Both the position numbers and the translations under genes were made by a program. Below the pieces are notes generated by a model, which did no database searches, was not told the origin of the DNA, and saw only the letters and a list, made by a program, of their open reading frames with translations. From Arcobacter_B sp049472135 (GTDB lineage: Bacteria > Campylobacterota > Campylobacteria > Campylobacterales > Arcobacteraceae): a stretch of 64,000 bases of DNA. Shown here piece by piece: positions 8,000-16,697 of the stretch. Location: NCBI RefSeq assembly GCF_049472135.1, contig NZ_JBMOVV010000006.1, positions 124,001-188,000 of the forward strand, written 5' to 3'. The number at the start of each line of letters is the position of its first letter. Position 1 is the stretch's first letter.

Positions 8000-9934
8000 T
8001 CCAAAGTAAAAACCTTGCGAGAAATCTACACCTAACTCTTTTACTTTCTTATGAATCTTTTCATCAGAAACAAACTCAGCGATTGTTTTAATTTCATTTT
8101 CTCTAGCAAAAATAATTATTGATTTTACAATACTTTGATTATATTTACTTGTCAAAATATCTTTTATTAAACTTCCATCTATTTTAATATAATCTGGTTG
8201 GAAAATATTTAATCTTTCATAGTTTGAATAACCTGTACCAAAGTCATCAATAGCGATTTTAACATCACCTGCAAGCTTTACAAGCTCAATAAATATCTTA
8301 ATAGCACTTAAATCTTGAACTTCTTCATCCTCTAAAAGCTCAAAAGTAACTCTTCCTATATTCTCTTTTATAGTTACTAATTCAAACAGCATATCTCTAA
8401 TCTCTAAATCTTCAATATCTGAAGAAGAAACATTTATTGAGATATGAATAGTTTTATTCATATTTAGAATTTTTTTTGCATTATCAATTACTTTTTTTGT
8501 TAAATCATGATAATAACCTGATTTCTTTGCAATATCCATAAAAAAGAAAGGAGATACTACTTCTTCTTTTGAGTTGATTATTCTAAGTAAAGACTCATAT
8601 TTAACAACCGTTTGCGTTTTATTACATACTATTGGTTGATAAAAAGATAATACTTTTTTCTCACTATTTAAAGCATTTTTAATAAGAGTTAAAACTCTTA
8701 ATTTTTCTCTAGCACTATTTTGTTTTTGTTCATAGAAACCATTTGCAAAAATAATCTTATCTTTTTTACTTTCATGAAGTAATCTAATCCCAGTAATAGC
8801 ATCATCAAAAAGATTTTCTTTTTCAGTTGAGAAACTTAAAAGCATATCCATTTCATATTTATTCTCTTGAAAGAAAACATCAGTTCTACTTAAGTTGATT
8901 AAAAATTTATGTAGATATATGCTCATATGCTCTTTATTGAAAACATCATTCTTTAAAAAAGCAAATAAACCTCCACCTAAAATATATACTCTATCTATTT
9001 TAAGATGACTTGGAAAACATTTTAAAAGAACTTGTGAAAAAACTTCTTCAAACTCATCTCTTTGAGTTTCTGTATAAAACTCTTTTAGAATATTGTAATT
9101 ATTGATTTTAGCAACTGTTAACATTGGTGTTGACATGTTTTGTATATCATCCAGAAGCTGTCTTTTAGGATTCATAATATCTGTAATATCATGTCTAATA
9201 CCTATATATTCAATAATATCACCTTTTGAGTTTACAATAGGCTCTATTACTGCATCAACATAGTATGCTTGACCTTTTTTATTTTTGTTTTTGATTGTTC
9301 CAAACCAAGGCTTTTTTTCATTTTTGATTGTATCCCAAAGGTCTTTGTAAAGTTCAGGAGATACATCTTCATGTCTTACGATATTATGATAGCTATCAAT
9401 TAACTCATCTTTTGAATAACCTGAGATTTCTTCAAACTTTTCATTTGCGTAAGTAATAACACCTTTTTCATCTGTCTTAGAAACAATAGCACTTAAATCT
9501 ACAATTCTTTTGTATTGTTCCAAAAGATTAACAACTTCTTTGTTTTCTCTTTCTAGTACTATTGTTTTATAAATCTTATTTATTGCTTCGTGTAAGCTTT
9601 TGAGATTTATTGGTTTGATTAGATATCTATCAATATTTAAGTTTATTGCATTTGTAAGGTAATCACTATCATTAAAAGCAGTAAGAATTATAATTCTTGC
9701 ATTTTCATCAAACTCTTTGATTTTTTGACTCATTTGTATACCATCTAATCTTGGCATACTAATATCTGAAATCACTAAATCTGGTTTATATTTTTCATAT
9801 AGCTCTAAGCCTTCTAGACCATCTTTTGCTACATGTAAAGTTGTAACCCTATTTTTTAAAAAATATGCTAGTTCTTCTCTTATATTCACGTCATCTTCAA
9901 CATATAAAAGAGTGATTTCAAATACTAACTTCAA
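7976..9934 (-). CDS. Receiver-PAS-degenerate GGDEF-EAL c-di-GMP phosphodiesterase
   Basis: The 652-residue cytoplasmic protein begins with a receiver domain (acidic E13, D14, D15; phosphoacceptor D57; T85; K107). A PAS domain follows at about 140-255 with an Aer-like IVRHEDVSPELYKDLW stretch. Then comes a GGDEF-like region whose signature is lost (ILGGGLFAFL) and a C-terminal EAL domain. The EAL domain retains YESLLR, INVSSSD, DDFGTGYSNY and KIDGSLI, so it is probably catalytically active in hydrolysing c-di-GMP. It converges on the chemoreceptor-PAS pair and its PAS domain resembles that of the neighbour, suggesting a shared redox or oxygen input; this is inference. No cognate kinase is adjacent. 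Confidence 0.9.
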   Translation of the reverse strand: MKLVFEITLLYVEDDVNIREELAYFLKNRVTTLHVAKDGLEGLELYEKYKPDLVISDISMPRLDGIQMSQKIKEFDENARIIILTAFNDSDYLTNAINLNIDRYLIKPINLKSLHEAINKIYKTIVLERENKEVVNLLEQYKRIVDLSAIVSKTDEKGVITYANEKFEEISGYSKDELIDSYHNIVRHEDVSPELYKDLWDTIKNEKKPWFGTIKNKNKKGQAYYVDAVIEPIVNSKGDIIEYIGIRHDITDIMNPKRQLLDDIQNMSTPMLTVAKINNYNILKEFYTETQRDEFEEVFSQVLLKCFPSHLKIDRVYILGGGLFAFLKNDVFNKEHMSIYLHKFLINLSRTDVFFQENKYEMDMLLSFSTEKENLFDDAITGIRLLHESKKDKIIFANGFYEQKQNSAREKLRVLTLIKNALNSEKKVLSFYQPIVCNKTQTVVKYESLLRIINSKEEVVSPFFFMDIAKKSGYYHDLTKKVIDNAKKILNMNKTIHISINVSSSDIEDLEIRDMLFELVTIKENIGRVTFELLEDEEVQDLSAIKIFIELVKLAGDVKIAIDDFGTGYSNYERLNIFQPDYIKIDGSLIKDILTSKYNQSIVKSIIIFARENEIKTIAEFVSDEKIHKKVKELGVDFSQGFYFGKPEPIIV

Positions 9935-10004
9935 TAATTTACCTTATAATATTTATTTATAAATACTATGATACATAAACATTAATTAAAATCGGATATA
10001 AAAA

Positions 10005-10397
10005 TTATTTTTCTAGTAAAGAATCTGCTTTTGTTTTTAACTTCCTCTTATGTAAAAAACTCTTTTCCCTATCACTAAGTCCTTTATCTAGGGGAGTTTC
10101 TTTACTTTTAACTTCTTTTTCTTTTTTATTAGGCTTTGTTACACTCTCTTCTTTTTTAAATAAAGTAAGTAGTAAATAAATAGAGAAAGTAAGATTAAAA
10201 ATAATAATAATCCATTTTGTGACAAGCACTAATTCTAAGTATTGTAACTTTTCTTTTAGCTTTAAATATTCAACAATATCTGCATAAATTGCATTTGCAA
10301 ATATTGCAATAATCAAAAGAAGGGCTACTAAAATAACTCTTTTTCTAAATTTATATAAGTAGTACCAAAATAGTGCTGATTTAACTTGTTTAAACAT
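10005..10397 (-). CDS. Small membrane protein of unknown function
   Basis: The 130-residue protein has two predicted membrane helices (about 20-40, VILVALLLIIAIFANAIYA, and about 62-82, WIIIIFNLTFSIYLLLTLF). A short charged linker lies between them and a long Lys/Glu-rich cytoplasmic tail follows. I do not recognise a family. It begins 8 bases after the end of the 104-residue gene at 10406, so the two are probably co-transcribed. Positive residues before the first helix favour a cytoplasmic N-terminus. Confidence 0.7.
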   Translation of the reverse strand: MFKQVKSALFWYYLYKFRKRVILVALLLIIAIFANAIYADIVEYLKLKEKLQYLELVLVTKWIIIIFNLTFSIYLLLTLFKKEESVTKPNKKEKEVKSKETPLDKGLSDREKSFLHKRKLKTKADSLLEK

Positions 10398-10405
10398 CTA
10401 AATAC

Positions 10406-10720
10406 CTATATAAAAAAGTTTAAACCAAGTGCAGCTAAAGCTACAACTAAAGATTTAGTTTTTAAATCATCCATTATTTTTCTTTCTTCATCAGCAATTA
10501 TTATTTCTAATTCATCATCACTAAAATCATCAAAACTTTTATGATTTTCAACAAGCCTTGCTTTTGTTGCTAAGATAGCTTTTTCTCTAACTTTTAATCT
10601 AATAGCCTCTTTTACTTGCTCGCTTTTAATTCTAGGATAATCAAAAGCCTTTGTTGTATTTTCAGATGCAATATTCAATAACCTATTTGATTTTTCTTTT
10701 AACTTATCTTTTATTCCCAT
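10406..10720 (-). CDS. Small helical protein of unknown function with hydrophobic C-terminus
   Basis: The 104-residue protein is strongly helical and charged, with an N-terminus rich in Lys/Asn/Ser, a middle section FDDFSDDELEIIIADEER, and a hydrophobic C-terminal segment (SLVVALAALGLNFFI) that may be a tail anchor. I do not recognise a family. It lies 58 bases downstream of the Y-family polymerase gene and 8 bases upstream of the 130-residue membrane protein gene on the same strand. This pair could form a small membrane-associated complex; there is no direct evidence of function. Confidence 0.65.
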   Translation of the reverse strand: MGIKDKLKEKSNRLLNIASENTTKAFDYPRIKSEQVKEAIRLKVREKAILATKARLVENHKSFDDFSDDELEIIIADEERKIMDDLKTKSLVVALAALGLNFFI

Positions 10721-10778
10721 AATATATTCACTTTTTTTGTTTTTTTGTATTATAGCATTTCAAGTTTAACAAAAAAAC

Positions 10779-12077
10779 CTATAACTTATCATCTTTTATT
10801 TCACTAGCACTTTTGATAATATCAACACCGAACTTTACTCTTAACTTTTGCATTTGATTTGTAAGTTCTCTTTTCTTTAAATCTTCTTCATATTCAAAAA
10901 GATTATAAGTATACTCATTAACTTTCGCAAAATTTGAAACAGTTATGTTTAACTGTACTACACCATGTTTAGGATGAATATCATTTTGTTCAAAAAGATG
11001 AATCATTGCTTCTTTAAAATCTGTTTCATTAAATATTCTATTTACATTTATATAATTCTTTGATTTTATTTTGTATTCATACTTTATTTTTATTGCATAA
11101 GTCAGAGGATTAACATTTGCTTTTTTTACTAAAAAGCAAAGATATCTACTTAAAATCATAACTCTTCTTTTAAGCTCATCTCTTTCAAAAATAGGATCAA
11201 AACTTCGCCCTATTCCTATTGACTTTTTTTCTCTTTCTAATGTTAATTTTGTATCTCTTATTCCACAAACACGATTATATAAATCAATCCCTGGTTTCTT
11301 CCACGAGTAGAATAGTTCTCTTTTTTTTCTTATATCACCTAAAGTTTTGATTCCATATCCTTTAAGTCTTTTTTGAAAACCTTTTCCAATTCCAGGAAAC
11401 TCCTCTATAGGAATATTTCTAGTAAAATTTGCAATATAATTAGCACCAACATATTTAACACCATCAGGCTTTGCATATTCTGTAATAAGTTTTGATAAAA
11501 ATTTTGTATTAGCAACACCAATTGAAATAGGTAATTTTAGCTCTTGGTATATCTTTTTTTTGAGATTATAAGCAAACTCTACAATCTCATCTTCTCCAAT
11601 ATAACCAGTAACATCACCAAAAAATTCATCAATAGAAAACTGTTCAACTAAAGGAATCTCTTTTATTAAAAGTTCTTTTAACTTTTGTGATAATTCATGA
11701 TACAAAGGATAATTTGGTGGCAACATCTTAAGATGAGGACAAAGCTTTAAAGCTTCGTTTACACTCATAGCCGTTTTAACTCCATATGCTCTAGCCTCAT
11801 ATGATGCTGTAGTTATTATTCCTCTAATTCTGCCATTTTCATCTACAAAATAGTCTTTAAAACTCTTTTGTCCTTCATTTGTAAGAATTGTACTTACAAA
11901 GGCTCCTGAATTTGATGAGATTTTACGAACTTCTTTTTTTGAAGAGAAAATATTTAAGTTACTTCTTCCTCCGACTGCAACTGGAATATCTTCTAAACTA
12001 CTATCTATTGTTCTATGAGCTGATACGAAAAAACAGTCTAAATCTAAATGTAAAAACATTTTGAAAGTATAACTCAA
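10779..12077 (-). CDS. Y-family DNA polymerase (DinB/UmuC-like)
   Basis: The 432-residue protein has the Y-family palm motifs: HLDLDCFFVSAHR near the N-terminus with catalytic D12, and the second metal-binding motif SIDEFFGDVTG. IGVANTKFLSKLITEYAKP and a helix-hairpin-helix (FPGIGKGFQKRLKGYGIKT) follow. The enzyme should carry out error-prone translesion synthesis. Compared with DinB, about 40 residues are inserted between AVGGR and the RGIITTASYEARAYGV motif. Initiation could be at 12077 (MSYTFK) or, more like other family members, at the internal ATG giving MFLHLDLD (12059). The C-terminus shows no clear clamp-binding motif that I can name. No LexA box is visible upstream. Confidence 0.88.
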   Translation of the reverse strand: MSYTFKMFLHLDLDCFFVSAHRTIDSSLEDIPVAVGGRSNLNIFSSKKEVRKISSNSGAFVSTILTNEGQKSFKDYFVDENGRIRGIITTASYEARAYGVKTAMSVNEALKLCPHLKMLPPNYPLYHELSQKLKELLIKEIPLVEQFSIDEFFGDVTGYIGEDEIVEFAYNLKKKIYQELKLPISIGVANTKFLSKLITEYAKPDGVKYVGANYIANFTRNIPIEEFPGIGKGFQKRLKGYGIKTLGDIRKKRELFYSWKKPGIDLYNRVCGIRDTKLTLEREKKSIGIGRSFDPIFERDELKRRVMILSRYLCFLVKKANVNPLTYAIKIKYEYKIKSKNYINVNRIFNETDFKEAMIHLFEQNDIHPKHGVVQLNITVSNFAKVNEYTYNLFEYEEDLKKRELTNQMQKLRVKFGVDIIKSASEIKDDKL

Positions 12078-12168
12078 AAAAAAATCTATATCTAAATATA
12101 TTGCAATTTGAAATACTTTTATTTTAACGCTCTTTATGATAATATCACATCAAAAAAAAGGATAAATC

Positions 12169-12330
12169 ATAGCTACTTGTAAAAACTGCAAAAGAGAAAT
12201 TGAACCTAAAAAAAGACAATGCCCATACTGTGGTATTTTAAATCCTACAGTAACTTTAAAAGATATATTTATATCACTTGCTATTGTTTTAGTAGTAATG
12301 GGAGCAGTTACATTCTTTACAAAATTATAG
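12169..12330 (+). CDS. 53-residue zinc-ribbon membrane protein with apparent ATA start
   Basis: Reading from ATA at 12169 gives a 53-codon frame that encodes ATCKNCKREIEPKKRQCPYC and then a single membrane helix (DIFISLAIVLVVMGAVTFF). The two CxxC knuckles (CKNC and CPYC) form a typical zinc ribbon. An in-frame TAA lies just two codons upstream of the ATA, so no ATG, GTG or TTG is available before the first Cys. A good Shine-Dalgarno (AAAGGA) sits 6 bases before the ATA, exactly where a start codon is expected. Either AUA is the initiator or an ATG has mutated and the gene is decaying. Small zinc-ribbon single-pass proteins are common but without a defined role. Confidence 0.6.
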   Translation: MATCKNCKREIEPKKRQCPYCGILNPTVTLKDIFISLAIVLVVMGAVTFFTKL

Positions 12331-12331
12331 A

Positions 12332-12360
12332 TTGACACTTACATATATTTCTATTATAAT
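12332..12360 (+). promoter_or_regulatory. Consensus sigma-70 promoter for the solute-binding protein gene
   Basis: TTGACA at 12332-12337 and TATAAT at 12355-12360 are separated by exactly 17 bases, a perfect match to the vegetative consensus. It starts two bases after the stop of the zinc-ribbon gene and lies about 50 bases upstream of the ATG at 12412. A full -35 box is unusual in this group of bacteria, so strong expression is likely. Confidence 0.75.
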
Positions 12361-12411
12361 ATGTTATAATTAGCGTTATATATAAAACTTTTTTGAAAAA
12401 AGGAGTATGTC

Positions 12412-13146
12412 ATGTTAAAAAAACTTCTATTAATAACATTATTATGTTTTTCTACACTTATTGCAAAAGAAGAAATTCTTATACCAACTGATGATTGGCC
12501 ACCATTTCGTATGACAAATGAAAATATTTATAGTGGTATTGATTTTGATTTACTTGAAGAGTTATCAAAAAGATTAAATATGCAAACCAACTTTAGACAC
12601 TATCCTTGGGCTAGAAGTTTAGCAAATATGAAAAATGGAACTGTCGATATGATGACAGGTATTGCTTTAAAAAAAGAGAGACAAGAATATATAAAATATA
12701 GTTCAATTCCTTACTACTCATGTTCTCCTGTATTTTATACACAAAAAGGTTTAGGTCAAAATATCAAAACATACAACGATTTAAAAAAGTATTTAGTAGG
12801 CTATGTAAATAATTCTGCTTATTTCAAACAATTTGACAATGATAAAACTCTACAAAAAAGAGCTGTCACAAATGAACAACAATTGTTAAAAATGTTAGCT
12901 CTTAAAAGAATGAAAGTTATAATAGGTACAGACTGTCAAGCAGACTTTGAAATAGCAAAACTAGGATTACAAAATCAAGTGGAAAAAACTTCTTATAGAC
13001 CGGAGAAAAGAATTGATTTATATGTAGGTATCTCTAGAAAATCAACACTTATTAATAAAATAGATGAAATAAACAGAGTTTTAAAAGATATCGTTGATGA
13101 AGGAAAAGTAAAAGAGTTTGCAAGTAAATACTATGGCAATAATTAG
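12412..13146 (+). CDS. Periplasmic amino-acid-type solute-binding protein
   Basis: The 244-residue protein has a signal peptide (MLKKLLLITLLCFSTLIA, cleavage after about residue 18). A family-3 solute-binding domain follows: TDDWPPFRM, GIDFDLLEELSKRLN, NGTVDMMTGIALKKERQEYIKYS and a closing segment with LKDIVDEGKVKEFASKYYG. There are no ABC permease or ATPase genes beside it, so it may serve a distant transporter or a sensor instead. The ligand cannot be predicted. It is driven by a consensus promoter at 12332-12360 and ends in a hairpin shared with the convergent rhomboid gene. Confidence 0.88.
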   Translation: MLKKLLLITLLCFSTLIAKEEILIPTDDWPPFRMTNENIYSGIDFDLLEELSKRLNMQTNFRHYPWARSLANMKNGTVDMMTGIALKKERQEYIKYSSIPYYSCSPVFYTQKGLGQNIKTYNDLKKYLVGYVNNSAYFKQFDNDKTLQKRAVTNEQQLLKMLALKRMKVIIGTDCQADFEIAKLGLQNQVEKTSYRPEKRIDLYVGISRKSTLINKIDEINRVLKDIVDEGKVKEFASKYYGNN

Positions 13147-13168
13147 AAGACTATCTTCTAACTATTGC
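13136..13168. terminator. Bidirectional hairpin between convergent genes
   Basis: GCAATA and TATTGC flank TTAGAAGA-CTA-TCTTCTAA, giving 6 plus 8 base pairs with one mismatch and a 3-base loop. It covers the stop codon of the binding-protein gene and adjoins that of the rhomboid gene. There is no strong T-run on either side. Confidence 0.5.
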
Positions 13169-13690
13169 ATATAAAAACCCCACTGCAAGACCTATAAAGT
13201 GCGCATACCAAGCAATTGGAAGACCTATTAAAAGTGGTGCAACAGAGATTAATAATACCCAAGTTATGATACCACTTCTTTGAGTTTTATCCCAATAAGC
13301 AACATATCCTAAGATAGCACAAATAGCCCCAGAAGCACCTACTAAATTCACATAATTATCTAAATAATAAATGTATGTAAAAGAAAGCAAAGATGTAGAA
13401 ATACCACAAATAAAATATAAAAGTAAAAACTCTTTAGCCCCTCTAAACCTCTCAATTAAACTTCCAAATTGATAAAGAACAAACATATTCATTGCAAGGT
13501 GAAAGATACCTCCGTGAGCAAACATAGTAGATAGTGGCTGCCACCAAAAATCATACACAGTAAAATACATATTTAATCCAAAAAGTAAACTACCCTTATT
13601 GATAGTTTCTTGAATTATATACATTATTATTGTAATAGCTATTATTGTATTTGTAGCTGTAAATTTTGATTGATTATAACTTCTTAGCAT
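13151..13690 (-). CDS. Rhomboid-family intramembrane serine protease
   Basis: The 179-residue membrane protein carries the complete rhomboid signature: HLAMNM (H64, N68) in the second helix, the nucleophile S120 in GASGAI, and H164 in the last helices (WYAHFIGLAVG). About six membrane helices are visible. The family cuts transmembrane segments of substrate proteins within the membrane; the substrate here is unknown. The gene overlaps the end of the upstream 190-residue membrane-anchored protein gene by 17 bases, so the two are translationally coupled. Confidence 0.92.
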   Translation of the reverse strand: MLRSYNQSKFTATNTIIAITIIMYIIQETINKGSLLFGLNMYFTVYDFWWQPLSTMFAHGGIFHLAMNMFVLYQFGSLIERFRGAKEFLLLYFICGISTSLLSFTYIYYLDNYVNLVGASGAICAILGYVAYWDKTQRSGIITWVLLISVAPLLIGLPIAWYAHFIGLAVGFLYAIVRR

Positions 13691-14246
13691 TGTTTTTATA
13701 TACCTTTATTGAACAATCTATTCTATTAAAAATCTCTTTTTCATCATACAATCTAAAATCAGTAAATATTTTAAATATCTCTTTGTTATCTGCTTTAAAA
13801 GTTGTAAGAATTGAACCAGAATAAAACTGTTTTCTTTTTATTTTATCATCTGTACTATTTTTTTCTACTAATTTATACTCAATTGTCAAATACTTTTTAA
13901 TATTTTCTTTAGGAGCTTTTTGAATAGCTTGCATATATAGTTCATTCATTTTATTTAATGAAACTAACTTCTCAACAGTTGAATTCTCAGATTTTTTATA
14001 AGAGCCATTTAATCTATAATAACCTTTTCGTAAGGCTTTAAGAGAATCATTTAAAAGTTGTTGATTATATACTTTATATTTAGTAAGAGTAATCTCTTCA
14101 CATGCTAAAGGAACTACTTTTTCTTTAGTAGTTTCAGGCTCATTAACAATATATTTTACATATAGTGTTAATGTTACTGAAATAATTATAATTGAGGCAA
14201 AAGTAAAAAAGTTATTTATAACTTGGCTTTGCCTTACTTGTCTCAT
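13674..14246 (-). CDS. Membrane-anchored protein of unknown function upstream of rhomboid
   Basis: The 190-residue protein has one N-terminal membrane helix (about 13-33, FFTFASIIIISVTLTLYVKY) and an external domain of about 150 residues rich in Lys and Tyr, with two cysteines that could pair. I do not recognise a family. Its 3' end overlaps the rhomboid start by 17 bases, and its start lies 10 bases after the lon stop, so a lon-unknown-rhomboid read-through transcript is plausible. It could be a rhomboid partner or substrate; this is only suggested by position. Confidence 0.7.
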   Translation of the reverse strand: MRQVRQSQVINNFFTFASIIIISVTLTLYVKYIVNEPETTKEKVVPLACEEITLTKYKVYNQQLLNDSLKALRKGYYRLNGSYKKSENSTVEKLVSLNKMNELYMQAIQKAPKENIKKYLTIEYKLVEKNSTDDKIKRKQFYSGSILTTFKADNKEIFKIFTDFRLYDEKEIFNRIDCSIKVYKNNAKKL

Positions 14247-14256
14247 TTTAAAAACT

Positions 14257-16674
14257 CTATATTAAAGCCTCTTTTAATACATCTTCAATAGTATTAACAG
14301 CTTTAATTTCCATTGCATTTTTAACCTCAGCAGGGATATCATCTAAATCTCTTTCATAATTCTTTTTAGGAATTAAAGCTTTAGTCATCTTAGCTTTATA
14401 AGCAGCAATAAGTTTCTCTTTTAATCCACCAATTGGTAAAACTTTACCAGAAAGTGTAAGTTCACCAGTCATTGCAACATCAGATTTAATCTCTCTATTA
14501 CTTAAAATAGAAGCAATAGTTAATGCCATTGTAATACCAGCACTTGGACCATCTTTTGGAGTTGCTCCTTCTGGAATATGTAAGTGAATGTCATATCTTT
14601 TGTAAACTTCACTAGGATCAACTTTTAAATTTTCTTCTTTCTCTTTAAAAGTTTTAGGAATAATCTCATCTTCAATTTTTAAGATTCCATTATCAATAAG
14701 AACCTTTACAACAGAGTATGAAATTCTTGAAGACTCTTTCATAACTTCACCTAAGTTACCAGTTACAGATAAAATACCTTTCCCTTTTAACTTAATAGCT
14801 TCAGTTTTTAATACATCTCCACCCACAGCTGTCCATGCTAATCCATTTGCAATACCAACTGCATTTTTCTTATCAGCTGGGTCTATTTCAAAAATAGGAT
14901 TATCTAAATATGACTTTAAGTTTTTAGTAGAGATTGATACTTTTGTAGTTTTCTCATCACTTAAAATCTTTTTAGCAGCTTTTCTAAATAACTTAGAGAA
15001 TACTCTTCTTAGATTTCTAACCCCTGCTTCTCTTGTGTATTTAGAAATAATTGCTTCAATTGTTGGTTTAGATAAAGAGATTTCACTCTTATTTAATCCA
15101 TGTTTTCCTAACTCTTGTGGAATTAGATAATCTTTTGCAATATGATATTTTTCATTCGGAGTATAAGAAGAGATTTCAATAAACTCCATTCTATCTCTTA
15201 ATGCAGCAGGAATTCTTCTAGCGTCATTTGCTGTTGATACAAAAATAATCTGAGATAAATCAATTGCAAAGTTTAAATATAAATCTCTAAACTCATGGTT
15301 TTGCTCAGGGTCTAAAACTTCTAGCATTACAGCTGTTGGGTCACCTCTGTGATTAGCACCAAGCTTATCAATTTCATCTAAAACCATTACAGGATTCATT
15401 TTCTTTGCATCAATTAATCCTTTTACTAGTCTACCTGGCATTGCTCCAACATATGTTCTTCTGTGTCCTCTTAACTCATTTACATCTTCCATTCCACCTA
15501 AAGCAACTCTTACAAGTGGTCTTTGAAGTGCTTGAGAAATAGAGTTTGCAAGTGAAGTTTTACCAACACCTGGAGGTCCTACAAAACATAATACAGTACC
15601 TTTAGACTTTAAGTCTTCAACTTTTCTTTGCTCTAAAAGTTGCTTAACTGCAAAATACTCTAAGATTCTCTCTTTTGGTTTTTCTAAAGAGTAGTGATCT
15701 TTATTTAACTGTTTTTCAACATTATCAACTGAAATCTTTTCATCAGAATATTGTCCAAATGGAATATCTAATACTTGCTCAATATAAGTTTGTAAAAGTG
15801 ATGCATCAGGAGAGTCTTGGTGCATTCTACTTAACTTATCAATCTGCTTTTTAGTCTCTTTATATCCATCTTTAGGCATAAAAGGTTTGATTTTCTTAAG
15901 TCTTTTTTTGTATGACTTAATCTCTTCATCTTTTTTATTATCAGTTCCAAGCTCTTTTTGAATAGCTTTAATTTGCTCTTTTAAGAAGTAATCTTTATGA
16001 GTTTTCTCTATTTTAGAGTTTACTTTTTGAGTAATTTCTTTTTGAATTTTAAACGACTCAATCTCTTTTTTAATAACTTCAATAATATCAAGTAATCTTT
16101 GTTCTACATCAGTTTGAGAAAAAAGTTTATAAGCATCATCTTTTTTTACTTTTAAAACAGAAGATATTAAATCTGCAATTCTTGTAGCATCATCATTCTC
16201 TTCAATAGTTTTGATTAAATCAGCTGGAAACTTAGAGTTTAATCTTGAAAGTTTTTTCACATGATCTATTAAAACAGAGATTTCTGATTTAACACTTTCT
16301 TCATTAAACTCTTGGTTTTCTAAGATATTTACTTCACATCTAATAGGATTTGAAGCATCAAAATCTGTAATTTTACCTTTTGCTAAACCTTGGAAAAGTA
16401 CTTTTATTTTTCCATCAGGTAAAGCAACTTTTCTCATAATGTTACCAATTACACCAACATCATAAAAAGAATCTTCTGCTCTTTTTCCTTCTTTACCATG
16501 CTTTGAAACAGCTACAATAACTAATTTATTCTCTTCAATTGCTTGTTCTACTGCACTTATATTCTCATCACTATTTAAGAAAAGTGGAGCAATCATAAAA
16601 GGGTATAAAAAAATCTCATCTTCAATTATCAGTGGCAGTCTTTGCGGAAATTCATCATAATTATCTAATTCCAT
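14257..16674 (-). CDS. lon: ATP-dependent protease La (Lon)
   Basis: The 805-residue protein has the LonA order: N-terminal substrate domain (PLIIEDEIFLYPFM), a coiled-coil linker, an AAA+ module with Walker A GPPGVGKTS and Walker B VMVLDEIDKL, and a C-terminal Ser-Lys protease domain with DGPSAGIT containing the nucleophile. It degrades misfolded and specific regulatory proteins in the cytoplasm. The length is normal. It lies 23 bases downstream of bamD on the same strand, the same order as in Campylobacter, so the two are probably co-transcribed. Confidence 0.98.
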   Translation of the reverse strand: MELDNYDEFPQRLPLIIEDEIFLYPFMIAPLFLNSDENISAVEQAIEENKLVIVAVSKHGKEGKRAEDSFYDVGVIGNIMRKVALPDGKIKVLFQGLAKGKITDFDASNPIRCEVNILENQEFNEESVKSEISVLIDHVKKLSRLNSKFPADLIKTIEENDDATRIADLISSVLKVKKDDAYKLFSQTDVEQRLLDIIEVIKKEIESFKIQKEITQKVNSKIEKTHKDYFLKEQIKAIQKELGTDNKKDEEIKSYKKRLKKIKPFMPKDGYKETKKQIDKLSRMHQDSPDASLLQTYIEQVLDIPFGQYSDEKISVDNVEKQLNKDHYSLEKPKERILEYFAVKQLLEQRKVEDLKSKGTVLCFVGPPGVGKTSLANSISQALQRPLVRVALGGMEDVNELRGHRRTYVGAMPGRLVKGLIDAKKMNPVMVLDEIDKLGANHRGDPTAVMLEVLDPEQNHEFRDLYLNFAIDLSQIIFVSTANDARRIPAALRDRMEFIEISSYTPNEKYHIAKDYLIPQELGKHGLNKSEISLSKPTIEAIISKYTREAGVRNLRRVFSKLFRKAAKKILSDEKTTKVSISTKNLKSYLDNPIFEIDPADKKNAVGIANGLAWTAVGGDVLKTEAIKLKGKGILSVTGNLGEVMKESSRISYSVVKVLIDNGILKIEDEIIPKTFKEKEENLKVDPSEVYKRYDIHLHIPEGATPKDGPSAGITMALTIASILSNREIKSDVAMTGELTLSGKVLPIGGLKEKLIAAYKAKMTKALIPKKNYERDLDDIPAEVKNAMEIKAVNTIEDVLKEALI

Positions 16675-16697
16675 GTATTTACTCCTAAATCCTTATA

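Noticed and set aside
12150..12338. 62-residue protein on the minus strand
   Set aside because: It is the shadow of the + strand zinc-ribbon frame, which has CxxC motifs, a ribosome site and a membrane helix.
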